DNA of 64,000 bases. Origin: Pedococcus cremeus (GTDB lineage Bacteria > Actinomycetota > Actinomycetes > Actinomycetales > Dermatophilaceae). Each line of letters opens with the position of its first letter. Within the stretch, counting starts at the first letter, position 1. Shown piece after piece: positions 35,791-45,100 of the stretch. Made by a program: the position numbers and the translations under genes. The notes beneath the pieces are model-generated. The model was not told the origin of the DNA. It did not search any database and saw only the letters and a program-made list of their open reading frames with translations. The stretch covers positions 1 to 64,000 of the forward strand of contig NZ_FOHB01000012.1 of assembly GCF_900111375.1 (NCBI RefSeq), in the 5' to 3' direction.

Positions 35791-35843
35791 ACCAGAACTG
35801 TATGCCGCGCTGCGCCCGCCGCGCCGCACTCTAGGGTTGGACC

Positions 35844-36689
35844 ATGATCGAGTACGGCCCGGATGGCGAGGTGGTGGCGGAGGCTGTCACCGTGCCGTCG
35901 GAGCCGCCGGCGTCGGAGCCGGCCCGCACCGAGACCGCCGCCTTCTTCGACGTCGACAACACGGTGCTGCAGGGCGCCAGCATCTTCCACCTCGCCCGCG
36001 GCCTGTGGAAGCGCGACTTCTTCACCACGCGCGACATCGCAGCCATGCTGTGGAAGCAGGCCAGCTTCGCCCTCCTCGGCGAGAACCTCGAGCACGTCGC
36101 CCAGATCCGGGAGCAGGCCCTGGGCTTCATCGCCGGTCACACCGTGGAGGAGATCGGCCGCATCGGGCGGGAGATCTACGACGAGGTGTTGGTCGACAAG
36201 ATCTGGCCCGGCACCCGCGCGCTCGCGCAGGCCCACCTCGACGCCGGGCACGACGTGTGGCTCGTCACCGCGACCCCCGTCGAGGTGGCCACCGTGATCG
36301 CCGACCGGCTGGGCCTCACCGGCGCTCTCGGCACCGTCGCCGAGAGCGTCGACGGCGTCTACACCGGCCGGCTGGTGGGCGAGTTCCTGCACGGACCGGC
36401 CAAGGCGGTGGCCATCGAGGCGCTGGCGTCCGAGCGGGGCTACGACCTCGCCGGCTGCTCGGCCTACTCCGACTCGGCCAACGACATCCCCATGCTGTCG
36501 ATGGTGGGGGATCCCTGCGCCGTCAACCCCGACGCGAAGCTGCGCCACCACGCCAAGGCGCACGGGTGGAGGGTCCGCGACTTCCGCAACGGCCGCAAGG
36601 CGGCCAAGGTCGGCATCCCCGCCGCCGGAGCCACCGCGCTCGCCGGCGCGCTGGCGGCAGCGGCCTCACGGCGCCGCTCCAGCCGCTGA
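35844..36689 (+). CDS. HAD-IB family hydrolase (SerB-like)
   Basis: A 281-residue haloacid dehalogenase-type phosphatase. Motif I is [14 protein letters not shown] (nucleophile and acid Asp), motif [10 protein letters not shown], and motif III with the Lys/Asp acids [11 protein letters not shown]...[12 protein letters not shown]. This subfamily (IB) contains phosphoserine phosphatase and lipid phosphatases; from memory SerB1/Rv0505c occupies this position. The ATG is 6 nt after TAGGGT, a leaderless arrangement. The C-terminal tail is Ala/Arg-rich. Confidence 0.88.
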   Translation: MIEYGPDGEVVAEAVTVPSEPPASEPARTETAAFFDVDNTVLQGASIFHLARGLWKRDFFTTRDIAAMLWKQASFALLGENLEHVAQIREQALGFIAGHTVEEIGRIGREIYDEVLVDKIWPGTRALAQAHLDAGHDVWLVTATPVEVATVIADRLGLTGALGTVAESVDGVYTGRLVGEFLHGPAKAVAIEALASERGYDLAGCSAYSDSANDIPMLSMVGDPCAVNPDAKLRHHAKAHGWRVRDFRNGRKAAKVGIPAAGATALAGALAAAASRRRSSR

Positions 36690-36780
36690 CGGCCACGCCC
36701 CACCCGCCGACGGCCAGGGCCCGACGAGGCCAGGAACCCGGGATGGGACGGGGCTCTCCTGACATTTCACGCGATTTCGT

Positions 36781-36810
36781 GGAAACTGGCCGGCGGGAGG
36801 TGGGTCGTAT
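36781..36810 (+). promoter_or_regulatory. ECF-type promoter candidate for the sigma factor gene
   Basis: GGAAAC (36781-36786), a 17-nt spacer and GTCGTAT (36804-36810) resemble ECF-sigma -35/-10 elements. The expected transcription start would fall at or next to the ATG at 36815. Match is by eye only. Confidence 0.4.
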
Positions 36811-36814
36811 CCGC

Positions 36815-37654
36815 ATGCCGAGCAGCCGTCGCGTCGCGAGTGTCATCGCGGCCCGTCGTCATGCCCGCTTCCCCGGGGGCCCCTTCCCTGCCGCCTGGTC
36901 AACGAGCCTGGTGCCGGCAGGTCACGCGCACCGGCCCGCGAGCTCCCGCGACCACGGGCTGCCCGGGGCCACCACCCAGATGCTGGGCTCGCTGCGCGTG
37001 CTGCTCAGCCTGGCCGAGGGCGCCGAGGTCACCGGTGGGGGCGTCGGAGCCGGCGGTGGTGACGGAGCCAGCCGGGCCGGCTTCGCCCCGGGCGCGGCAC
37101 CCCAGGACTTCGAGCGGGTCTCGGCGCTGGTCGAGCTGGCCCAGAAGGGCGACGCCGAGGCGTTCGGGCTGCTCTACGAGCGCTACGTCGACGTCGTCTA
37201 CCGCTACGTCTACGTGCGGGTCGGCAGCACCCAGGTCGCCGAGGACCTCACCTCCGAGACGTTCCTGCGCGCCCTGCGCCGGATGGACTCCTTCTCCTGG
37301 CAGGGCCGCGACATCGCGGCGTGGTTCATCACCATCGCGCGCAACCTCATCACCGACAACGCCAAGTCGGCCCGCTTCCGCCTCGAGGTGACGACCGCCG
37401 ACATGCTCGACGCCGACGAGCACGTCGACGCCCCGGAGGCGGAGGTGCTCCAGCGGCTGCGCGACACCCGGCTCCTCGAGGCGGTCAAGAACCTCAAGCC
37501 GGAGCAGGCCGAGTGCGTCGTGCTGCGGTTCCTCCAGGGCCTGACGCTGGCCGAGACGGCAGCCGTGCTCGGCAAGAGCGAGGGCGCCGTCAAGCAGCTC
37601 CAGCTCCGCGCGGTGCGCGCCCTCCACCGGGAGCTCGCCGATGTGGACCTGTGA
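36815..37654 (+). CDS. BldN-like ECF RNA polymerase sigma factor
   Basis: A 279-residue ECF sigma factor. Region 2 reads GDAEAFGLLYERYVDVVYRYVYVRVG and AEDLTSETFLRALRRMDSFSW, and region 4 reads LKPEQAECVVLRFLQGLTLAETA...SEGAVKQLQLRAVRALHREL. These and the linker SARFRLEVTTADMLDADE match σBldN of Streptomyces closely from memory. An N-terminal extension of about 100 residues recalls the BldN pro-region. The ATG at 36815 was chosen for the ECF-like promoter just upstream; the ATG at 36980 (224 aa) is the alternative. The next gene is a likely anti-sigma. Confidence 0.85.
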   Translation: MPSSRRVASVIAARRHARFPGGPFPAAWSTSLVPAGHAHRPASSRDHGLPGATTQMLGSLRVLLSLAEGAEVTGGGVGAGGGDGASRAGFAPGAAPQDFERVSALVELAQKGDAEAFGLLYERYVDVVYRYVYVRVGSTQVAEDLTSETFLRALRRMDSFSWQGRDIAAWFITIARNLITDNAKSARFRLEVTTADMLDADEHVDAPEAEVLQRLRDTRLLEAVKNLKPEQAECVVLRFLQGLTLAETAAVLGKSEGAVKQLQLRAVRALHRELADVDL

Positions 37655-37691
37655 CGCCGTGACAGCCGTTCCGTTCCGCTACGGCGTGGAG

Positions 37692-37719
37692 CGTAACCTC
37701 CTGCCCCACCCGTCGTTCT
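37692..37719 (+). promoter_or_regulatory. BldN-type promoter upstream of the RsbN-like gene
   Basis: CGTAAC (37692-37697), 16 nt, CGTTCT (37714-37719). As I recall, the σBldN consensus is CGTAAC-N16-CGTTGA, and rsbN itself is a σBldN target. The predicted start falls after the in-frame ATG at 37721, which argues for translation from 37763. Confidence 0.65.
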
Positions 37720-37762
37720 CATGGCGGCAGACGTCGACCGAGTCGGGGGAGGAGGTTCCGGC

Positions 37763-38974
37763 ATGCTCATGACCCGCCGCACGGCGGACCGGCTTCAGCG
37801 CGCCCTCGAGGGCGAGCAGGTGGCCGACCCGCAGACGGCTCGTCTCGTGCGCACCGCCCAGGCTGTGGGCACCCTTCCCAGCGGAGCCGGCACGCCCCGC
37901 CCCGAGTTCGTGGCCGCCCTCCGCGAGCGCCTCGAGGCCGAGGCCGCCACCCTGCCGGTCGTCGACCGGGCCGCCGCGCGCACCCGCACCGAGACCTCCC
38001 CCCGCCGCTCCGGCCCCGTCGTCCTCGTCGTCGGCCGCGGTATGCCGCGGGCCCTCGCCGGCGTCGCCGCGTCGCTGGTCGTCGTGGGCGCCGTGGTGGG
38101 CGTGGCCTCGCGCAGCGCCATCCCCGGCTCCACGCTCTACCCCGTCAAGGGCTGGCTCGACTCGGTGGCGGTGCAGATGGCCGGCTCCGACCTCGACCGC
38201 GGCCTCACCCACCTCTCCCAGGCGCAGGAGCACGTCTCCGAGGCGCGCGAGCTGGCCGACCGCAACGAGCGGGACGCCGACGGGTACGTCGAGGCCCTGC
38301 AGAAGGCGGTCTCCGACGTGCGCGCCGGCCAGCGGGACCTCGGCCGGGCGTTCGACCGGACCGGCAACCCGCAGGCGCTCATCGCGATCCACGACTTCGC
38401 CGCCCGCACCAGGCCGCAGGTCGAGGCTCTCCGGCCCGAGGTCCCCGCCGCGGCCCTGCCCGTGCTCGGCGAGCTCGAGTCGCTGCTCGCCGACGCCGAT
38501 GCCGCCGCCCTGCGGCAGCTGGCGGCCTGCGCCCCGACCTGCGTGACCCTCAAGCCGGTGGGCGCCGGCCCGTCCGACCTCCCCTCCCTGAGCCCCGCCA
38601 CCGCGGTCGCCCCGAAGGCGGAGCAGCCGGCTGCCGGGGGCGGCGTGACCGTGCCCGGCACCCCCGTGACGGCCGACCCCGACGGCAGCGGTGCCGCGCC
38701 GGGCCTCACGGCCGGTTCCGGCGGTCTGGTGGTCGGTGGCGACAACGGCGGCGCCACGCTGTCGACCGGGGGCGCGAACCTCAACGGACCCTCGGTGAGC
38801 GCCTCGGTCCCGGGCCTGCCCGGCGTGGACGCCACCCTCCCCTCGGCGAGCATCAGCAGCGACGGCGTGCAGGCCACGGTGCCCGACACGACCCTCGGCG
38901 GTATCACCCTGCCGGGCGTCACCGCGACGGTGTCGGTGCCGCTCGACTCGCTGGGGCTCCTGGGTTCCCGTTAG
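37763..38974 (+). CDS. DUF5667 membrane protein, RsbN-like anti-sigma candidate
   Basis: A 403-residue protein. The N-terminal ~95 residues are cytoplasmic and helical (TADRLQRALEGEQVADPQ...). One membrane helix follows (ALAGVAASLVVVGAVVGVAS), then the DUF5667 signature IPGSTLYPVKGWLDSVAVQMAG and an extracellular helical domain. The last ~140 residues are a Gly/Ser/Thr/Val-rich, low-complexity tail. Position after a BldN-like sigma and this topology fit RsbN. The start at 37763 has GGGGGAGGAGG 9 nt upstream. Anti-sigma activity is inferred. Confidence 0.8.
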   Translation: MLMTRRTADRLQRALEGEQVADPQTARLVRTAQAVGTLPSGAGTPRPEFVAALRERLEAEAATLPVVDRAAARTRTETSPRRSGPVVLVVGRGMPRALAGVAASLVVVGAVVGVASRSAIPGSTLYPVKGWLDSVAVQMAGSDLDRGLTHLSQAQEHVSEARELADRNERDADGYVEALQKAVSDVRAGQRDLGRAFDRTGNPQALIAIHDFAARTRPQVEALRPEVPAAALPVLGELESLLADADAAALRQLAACAPTCVTLKPVGAGPSDLPSLSPATAVAPKAEQPAAGGGVTVPGTPVTADPDGSGAAPGLTAGSGGLVVGGDNGGATLSTGGANLNGPSVSASVPGLPGVDATLPSASISSDGVQATVPDTTLGGITLPGVTATVSVPLDSLGLLGSR

Positions 38975-39031
38975 CACGAGGCTCGCGCCAAGCAGAGGTC
39001 GCGCAGGGGAACGCGCCTCGGAAGAGCTCGC

Positions 39032-40570
39032 CTAGAAGAACACCGAACGGCGCTGCATGAGCAACGAGTAGAGGGTCTGCTGGATCGTCTCGCGCACCTG
39101 GTCGGTGAGGTCGAAGACCAGCATGGGGTCGTCGGCGGCACCCGGCCCGAGGTCTGCGGTCTCCACGGGTGACCCGAACTCGATGATCCACTTGCTGGGC
39201 AGCGGCACCAGGCCGAGCGGCCCCAGCAGCGGCCACGTCGGGGTGATCGGCGCGTAGGGCGCCCCGACCAGTCGGGCCACCGTCCGCATGTTGCCGATGA
39301 TCGGGTAGATCTCCTCCGCCCCCACGATGGAGCAGGGGATGATCGGCGCGCCGGTGCGCAGCGCCGCGGAGACGAAGCCGCCCCGGCCGAAGCGCTGGAG
39401 CTTGTAGCGCTCGCTGAACGGCTTGCCGACGCCCTTGAAGCCCTCGGGCCAGACCCCGACCAGCTCGCCCTGCGACAGCAGGCGCTCGGCGTCGGGGTTG
39501 GCCGCCAGGGTGGAGCCGGAGCGTCGCGCCACCTGCCCGATGACCGGCGTCTGGAACACCAGGTCGGCCCCGAGCATGCGCAGGTGCCGGTGGGTCGAGT
39601 GCTCGTCGTGCACCGCCACCTGGGTCATCAGCGAGTCCATCGCGATGGTGCCGGAGTGGTTCGCCACCACCAGGGCACCGCCCTGCGTGGGGATGTTCTC
39701 GATGCCTCGGACCTCGACCCGGAACCACCGCCGGTAGAGCGGGCGCAGCAGCGGCAGGTAGGCGTGCTCGGTGAAGTCCTCGTCGAAGCCGAACTCGTCG
39801 ACCATGTAGTCCCCGGTCAGCCGGCGACGCACGAACGACAGCGTCTCGGCGACTCGCTGCTCGACCTCCTCGGGCGCCAGTCCCATGGCCTCGGCGGCCA
39901 CCCGCATGGCGGCGACGCCCGCCTTGAGCAGCTCCTCGATGCCGGGGGCGACGGCCACGTGCTGTGAGCGCGGGGTGGGCGTCTCGACGCGCACGCTCTC
40001 GTCGGGCACCGCGACCAGCTTCCCGCGAGTCGCGGGTTCGACCACGACGGGGCGCGCCTCCGTGGAGCGGCTGGCGGCACGGCGCTTCGGCCTTGTCGTG
40101 CGGGTGCCGGACTTCGCGACGGCCTTCTTGGTGGGCACGGCCTTGGCCACCGGGTGCGGTCGGTGCGGCTTGCGCTGCGGCGCCGACCCGGAAGGAGCGT
40201 TCGCGGTCGTCGTCTCGCCGACCGTCGCCTCCGTGGCCGACGCCTCCGCGGCCACCGTCTCTCTCGGCTCGGTGTCGGAGATGGACGAGACCACGCCCAG
40301 CGCCGGGCGCTCGGGAGCCGCGGCGATCAAGGGGGTGCTGCGCCGCTTGGCGCGCTCCCCGCTGGCCCGTGCCGCGCCGGCCGCCAGGGCGCCGCCGCCG
40401 GCCTTGCGGCTCGTCGCCTTGACCGTCGACTTCGCTGGGGACTTCGCGGTCGACTTCGCGGAGGACTGTGCCGTCGACTTCGCGGTCGACTTCGCTGGGG
40501 ACTTCGCGGTCGACTTCCCTGCCGACTTCCTTGCCGGGCGCTTGCCCCCGGCACCGCCTGTCGACGCCAT
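39032..40570 (-). CDS. Lysophospholipid acyltransferase family protein with histone H1-like N-terminal tail
   Basis: 512 residues in two parts. The C-terminal ~290 form a PlsC-type acyltransferase: catalytic NHSGTIAMD (NHx4D), the Gly motif VWPEGFKGVGKPF and APIIPCSIVGAEE. The N-terminal ~200 residues are disordered, opening with Lys/Ser/Ala/Pro repeats that resemble histone H1 tails, then Arg/Lys/Thr-rich stretches. From memory the M. tuberculosis neighbour Rv0502 is the acyltransferase alone. The tail could bind DNA or acidic lipids. The start shares one base with the epimerase stop. Confidence 0.88.
   Translation of the reverse strand: MASTGGAGGKRPARKSAGKSTAKSPAKSTAKSTAQSSAKSTAKSPAKSTVKATSRKAGGGALAAGAARASGERAKRRSTPLIAAAPERPALGVVSSISDTEPRETVAAEASATEATVGETTTANAPSGSAPQRKPHRPHPVAKAVPTKKAVAKSGTRTTRPKRRAASRSTEARPVVVEPATRGKLVAVPDESVRVETPTPRSQHVAVAPGIEELLKAGVAAMRVAAEAMGLAPEEVEQRVAETLSFVRRRLTGDYMVDEFGFDEDFTEHAYLPLLRPLYRRWFRVEVRGIENIPTQGGALVVANHSGTIAMDSLMTQVAVHDEHSTHRHLRMLGADLVFQTPVIGQVARRSGSTLAANPDAERLLSQGELVGVWPEGFKGVGKPFSERYKLQRFGRGGFVSAALRTGAPIIPCSIVGAEEIYPIIGNMRTVARLVGAPYAPITPTWPLLGPLGLVPLPSKWIIEFGSPVETADLGPGAADDPMLVFDLTDQVRETIQQTLYSLLMQRRSVFF
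40425..40536. repeat. Tandem 12-bp-type repeats encoding the Lys/Ser/Ala tail
   Basis: Degenerate copies of GACTTCGCGGTC run head to tail. One 33-nt block starting GTCGACTTCGCTGGGG recurs exactly 60 nt later. The array encodes the (A/S)KSTAKSPAKST region of the acyltransferase and can change length by slippage in multiples of 12. Confidence 0.8.
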
Positions 40571-41631
40571 CAGTCGTTCCTCCCCGGGACACGCAGGTGC
40601 CCGATCGCGTGGACGGCGCCGCCGGCCACCCCCGTCACGGCCGAACCCACCAGGGACCCCACGGCGGAGGCGCCGGGCAGCACCGGACCGATCCCGCGGG
40701 CGAAGTCAGCGAAGGCCTCACGCGTCGTCCACCGGGGCTCGAAGCCGAGCACCTCGCGCATCCGGGTCGTGTCCAGCCCTCGCCCGAAGGCCAGGAACTG
40801 CAGCTGGTCGGCCGAGAAGTCGGCGAGCCCCGAGCGCTTCAGCGCGTTGCCGAGCATGCCGGCCGCGAGCCGCGGCACGGGCAGGATGGGCCGCCCGGCC
40901 ATGCCCACGGCCTGGGCGACCGTGATGACGCCGTCACCGGCGATGTTGGTGATGCCCACGCTGGGGCCGGTGGTCGCCCGCAGCAGGGCGCCGATCGCGT
41001 CGTCCTCGTGGACGAACTGCAGCCGGGCGTCGAAGCCCAGCGGCACCGGGACGACCGGAAGGCTGAAGTAGTCGGTGAGGGAGGTGCGGATGCCGGGGCC
41101 GATGATGTTGGCGAACCGCAGCATGGTGATCTCGGTGTCGGGGCGCCGCCGGGAGAAGCCGCGCACGTAGCCCTCGACCTCCACCGAGTCCTTGCCGAAC
41201 CCGGCCCGGGGCAGGGACTTCGGGCCCATGTCCTCGGTGAACATCGCGGGGTCGCGCGGGCTCGAGCCGTAGACGGCCGCCGACGACTTGACGACGAGCC
41301 GCCGCACGCTGGGCGCCTTCTGACACGCCGCCAGCAGCTGCATCGTGCCGATGACGTTGATCTCCTTCTGGGAGCTGCGTCCTCCGGCGTGCGTCGGCGT
41401 CGCGATCACGTTCATGTGCACGACCGTGTCGACCTCGGCCTGGGCGATGATCTTGCCGATCATGGGGTTGCGGATGTCGGCCCGCACGAACTCCGCCCGC
41501 CCGATGTCGTGCGGCGGGGGAATGACGTCGACTCCGATGACGCGCGACACCGACGGTTCGGCCGTGAGGCGCCGCGCGAAGTGGCCACCGAGGTAGCGGG
41601 AGACGCCGGTCACCAGGACGACATCAGCCAC
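40570..41631 (-). CDS. NAD-dependent epimerase/dehydratase family protein (GalE-like)
   Basis: A 353-residue extended SDR. The dinucleotide motif is VLVTGVSRYLGGHFARRL (GxxxxxG). The active site appears as VVKSSAAVYGSSP with the Ser/Tyr neighbourhood, but the canonical YxxxK is not clear (GFGKDSVEVEGYVRGF), so catalysis may differ from GalE. It corresponds by context to Rv0501 (galE2). The GTG is preceded by AAAGGGG. It is transcribed with the acyltransferase; a sugar-nucleotide or lipid-linked substrate is guesswork. Confidence 0.85.
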   Translation of the reverse strand: MADVVLVTGVSRYLGGHFARRLTAEPSVSRVIGVDVIPPPHDIGRAEFVRADIRNPMIGKIIAQAEVDTVVHMNVIATPTHAGGRSSQKEINVIGTMQLLAACQKAPSVRRLVVKSSAAVYGSSPRDPAMFTEDMGPKSLPRAGFGKDSVEVEGYVRGFSRRRPDTEITMLRFANIIGPGIRTSLTDYFSLPVVPVPLGFDARLQFVHEDDAIGALLRATTGPSVGITNIAGDGVITVAQAVGMAGRPILPVPRLAAGMLGNALKRSGLADFSADQLQFLAFGRGLDTTRMREVLGFEPRWTTREAFADFARGIGPVLPGASAVGSLVGSAVTGVAGGAVHAIGHLRVPGRND

Positions 41632-41762
41632 CGCTCACCCCTTTCCGCCACGTTCGTCGAGCACCCCACTGGGTCCGTGCCAGCCTAGCCATGGCTGACC
41701 GAACATGGCACCGGAGGTTGGCAGGCTCACACCGTAGGGCCCCCGCACGATGAATGCCCCAG

Positions 41763-41804
41763 CACGACGAAGGCCCCCACCTGGAGGCGGGGGCCTTCGT
41801 CGTG
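41763..41804. terminator. Terminator downstream of bS22
   Basis: A perfect 16-bp stem (CACGACGAAGGCCCCC and its complement) with a 10-nt loop follows the bS22 stop codon by 12 nt on the minus strand. Confidence 0.85.
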
Positions 41805-41816
41805 GACCGGGTGGTC

Positions 41817-41915
41817 CTACTTCTTGTTGCGACGCTGGTGGCGCGTCTTGCGAAGGAGCTTGCGGTGCTTCTTCTTCGCCATGCGCTTGCGGCGCTTCTT
41901 GATGACAGAGCCCAT
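41817..41915 (-). CDS. 30S ribosomal protein bS22 (AURKAIP1/COX24 domain)
   Basis: A 32-residue, extremely basic protein, too short for most gene finders: it opens MGSVIKKRRKRMAKKKHRKL and ends QRRNKK. This is the actinobacterial small-subunit protein bS22, which lies near the decoding region of the 30S subunit. GAGGA precedes the ATG. It has its own promoter and terminator. The position beside a galE-like gene and an excisionase-type HTH gene matches M. tuberculosis Rv0500A-Rv0500B-Rv0501 (from memory), except that a protease gene has come between. Confidence 0.95.
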   Translation of the reverse strand: MGSVIKKRRKRMAKKKHRKLLRKTRHQRRNKK

Positions 41916-41943
41916 AGTTGTCCTCGCGTGTCTGTGGTGTCGT

Positions 41944-41961
41944 GTTGCCGGACGGGGCAAC
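41944..41961 (-). promoter_or_regulatory. Hairpin in the bS22 leader
   Basis: GTTGCC/GGCAAC, a 6-bp stem with a 6-nt loop, lies in the predicted ~70-80-nt untranslated leader of bS22. It could be an autoregulatory structure; nothing else supports that. Confidence 0.35.
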
Positions 41962-41992
41962 GAACTACGCACCACGCCGAACAGTGCGGGTC

Positions 41993-42022
41993 ACTCTACC
42001 GGCCACCTGCGGCACAGCCCAA
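41993..42022 (-). promoter_or_regulatory. bS22 promoter
   Basis: TTGGGC (42022-42017), 18-nt spacer, TAGAGT (41998-41993) on the minus strand. It sits between bS22 and the divergent M36 gene and implies a leader of roughly 70-80 nt. Confidence 0.55.
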
Positions 42023-42105
42023 ACCGGGGGCCAGTAACCCCGGGCCTCCCGCCTCGTTTTCCGGTCAGTCGGGCCGACGGTGCCCGCACCACGACAGGAG
42101 CAGCG

Positions 42106-45100
42106 GTGAGAAGATCGCGCACTCGGCTGATGGCTCGCAGGGGCCTCATGGGCCGCATGGGTCTGACCACACTCGGGGTGGGGGCGCTCACCGGAGCACT
42201 CGTCACCGCCCCGGTCGCCACGGCCACGGCCTCGTCGCCGGCCACGGACCTGACCGCCCCGGTGCTGACCGGGCTCGGCGACGCGGTGTCCGACCTGACG
42301 GCCACCCTCGACACCCGGGCGGCGAAGGACGCCGTCGTCCCGGGCGCCGCCGCCCGCACGGCCCTGAGCACCCTGCTCGCCGACGCCGGGAAGGGCGCCC
42401 GGGCCACCTGGGACGAGCGGTTCGGCACGCTGCGCTCGCTGCGCGGGCCGGCCCCGCTGACCGGCCCGCACGACGGCGAGGCCGTCGACATCGCACGGGC
42501 CTGGGTCGCCGACAACGCCGCGGCCTTCGGGCTGGACGGCAAGGCGGTCAGGGCGCTGCAGGTCGCCCGCGACCACACCCTGCCCGGCACCGGCACCCAC
42601 GTCGTCAGCCTGGTGCAGACCGCGGGGGGCGTGCCGAGTGCCCGCGGTGGGCGGCTCAACGTGGCCGTCACCCAGGACGGACGGGTGCTGTCGTATGCCG
42701 GCGACCCCACACCGAGCTCGGACCTCACCGGCGGCTGGGTGATCGGGGAGGCCGGCGCGGTGCTCAAGGCGGCGGGCACCCTGGCCCCCGGAGTCGCCTA
42801 CGTGCCCGACGCCGACGGCACGCAGGCCGGCTACACGACCTTCGCCAAGGGTCCGTTCGGTGGTCCGTCGTACGCGAAGAAGGTCACCTTCGGCACGCGC
42901 ACCGGCCCCGTGGCGGCATACCGGGTGTACTTCATCAAGAGCCCGCAGGAGGCGTGGGAGGTCATCCTCGACGGCACCACCGGCAAGGTCCTCTACCGGA
43001 CCTCGGTGGTGCAGAACGAGTCCGACCCGCAGGGCACCGTCTACGACAACTACCCGGGCGCCGCGAAGGGCGGCACGCCGCGCCAGCAGTCCTTCGGCCC
43101 GACCGCCGAGTCGCCCAAGGGCTGGGTCGACCCCACCGGCCTGGCCGGCACCGGCGTGACGACGTTCGGCAACAACGCCGACACCTACGCCAACTGGTCC
43201 AACTACCTGGCCCCGGTCGACAACGCACCGCGCCCCGTCTCCCCGACGGGCAGCTTCAGCTACACCTACACCAACCAGTGGGCCGCCACGAAGGGGCAGA
43301 CGGTGCCGCCCTCCTACGCCGAGGACCTCAACCCGGCGGCGACCAACCTCTTCTTCCAGCACAACCGGATCCACGACGACTACTACGCCCTGGGCTTCAC
43401 CGAGACGGGCGGCAACTTCCAGCTCGACAACGGCGGCAAGGGCGGCCTGGGCGGTGACGCGATCAAGGGCCTGGTGCAGGCCGGTGCCGCCTCGGGCGGG
43501 TCGCCGACCTACACCGGTCGCGACAACGCCTACATGCTCACCCTCGACGACGGCATCCCGCCGTGGAGCGGCATGTTCCTGTGGGAGCCGATCAACGACG
43601 CGTTCGAGGGCCCCTACCGCGACGGCTCGATGGACATGACCGTGATCCAGCACGAGTACACCCACGGCCTCTCCAACCGCTACGTCGCCGGGGGCAGCGC
43701 GCTCGGCTCGCAGCAGGCCGGGTCGATGGGCGAGGGCTGGGGCGACTGGTACGCCCTCAACCACGCGGCCCGCACCGGGCTGGAGCCGACCCGGGCGGTC
43801 GTCGGCGCGTACGCGACCGGCAACGAGGACCGCGGCATCCGCAACTACGACTACAACAACAACCCCAACACCTTCGGCGACATCGGCTACGACCTCACCG
43901 GGCCGGAGGTGCACGCCGACGGCGAGATCTGGACCGCGACGCTGTGGGACCTGCACAAGGCCCTCGTCGCCCGCTACGGCCTCGCCAAGGGGGCCGAGGT
44001 GGCCGCTCGCCTGGTCACCGACGGTATGCCGCTCACGGCGCCGGACCCGTCGTTCCTCGACGCGCGTGACGGCATCCTGACCGCCGACCTCGACCGCAAC
44101 CACGGGGACAACACCGACCTCATCTGGTCGGTCTTCGCCAAGCGGGGCGCCGGAGCCTCGGCCGTCTCGCGCACGGGTGACGACACCGACCCGACGCCGG
44201 CGTTCGACCACCCCACGGCCTCCCGCAACGGCACCGTGGCGCTGACCCTGGTCAACGCGAGCACTGGGCAGAAGATCCCGAACGCCAAGGTCATCCTCGG
44301 CCGCTTCGAGGCGCGGGTGAGCCCGCTCGGGCGCACCGGCTCCACCGGCGGGTTCTCCGTCAAGGCCGTCGCCGGCGCCTACCCGCTGACGATCCAGGCC
44401 CCCGGGTTCGGCGCGCAGACCATCGAGGGCTTCACCGTCGCCGCGGGGAAGCACGCCGCCAAGACGATCTCGCTGGCACCGAACCTCGCCTCGACGGCGG
44501 CGGGCGCGACGGTGGTCTCCGCCTCCAGCCAGGACGACGGCTCACCGGCGAAGTTCGCCTTCGACGACACCGCCGCCTCGGTGTGGTCGACCAAGGCGGG
44601 CGACACGGCATACAACGCGGGTCCGGACCAGCGGGTGACGGTGAAGCTGGCCGCGCCGGCCACCGTGTCGTCGGTGCGGGTGAGCGCCTACAAGGCCACC
44701 AACGCCTCGCGCTTCGCGGCGCTGCGCGACTTCACGGTGCAGACCTCCACCGACGGAGTCACCTGGACCACGGCCCGCAAGGGTGCCTTCGGCTACGAGG
44801 CGCCCCGCCCCACGGCGGCCGACCTGAACTACCGGACCTTCGCGCTCGACAAGCCGGTCAAGGCGGCCTACGTCCGGTTCTTCATCGACTCGGTGCAGGG
44901 CGACACCACCACCTACGCGCAGGTGGCCGACATCCAGGTGTTCGGCTCGGGCGCCACCGTCGTCAACGGCACGGTCACCCCTGACCCGGACTACACCGAC
45001 TCGGGCACCATCACGGCGCCCAACCCGGCCGCGGGTGACCCGACCGGCCTGGCGAACGTCTTCGGCGTCACCGGCACGGAGATGAGCACCACGTGCACCT

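Noticed and set aside
35654-36814. Upstream extension of the sigma factor frame through the HAD phosphatase gene
   Set aside because: The HAD gene is real in another frame and ends at 36689; translation before 36815 is Arg/Gly-rich shadow sequence.
40425-40536. Repeat array as a CRISPR
   Set aside because: Units are about 12 bp, in frame, without unique spacers, and encode a protein tail.
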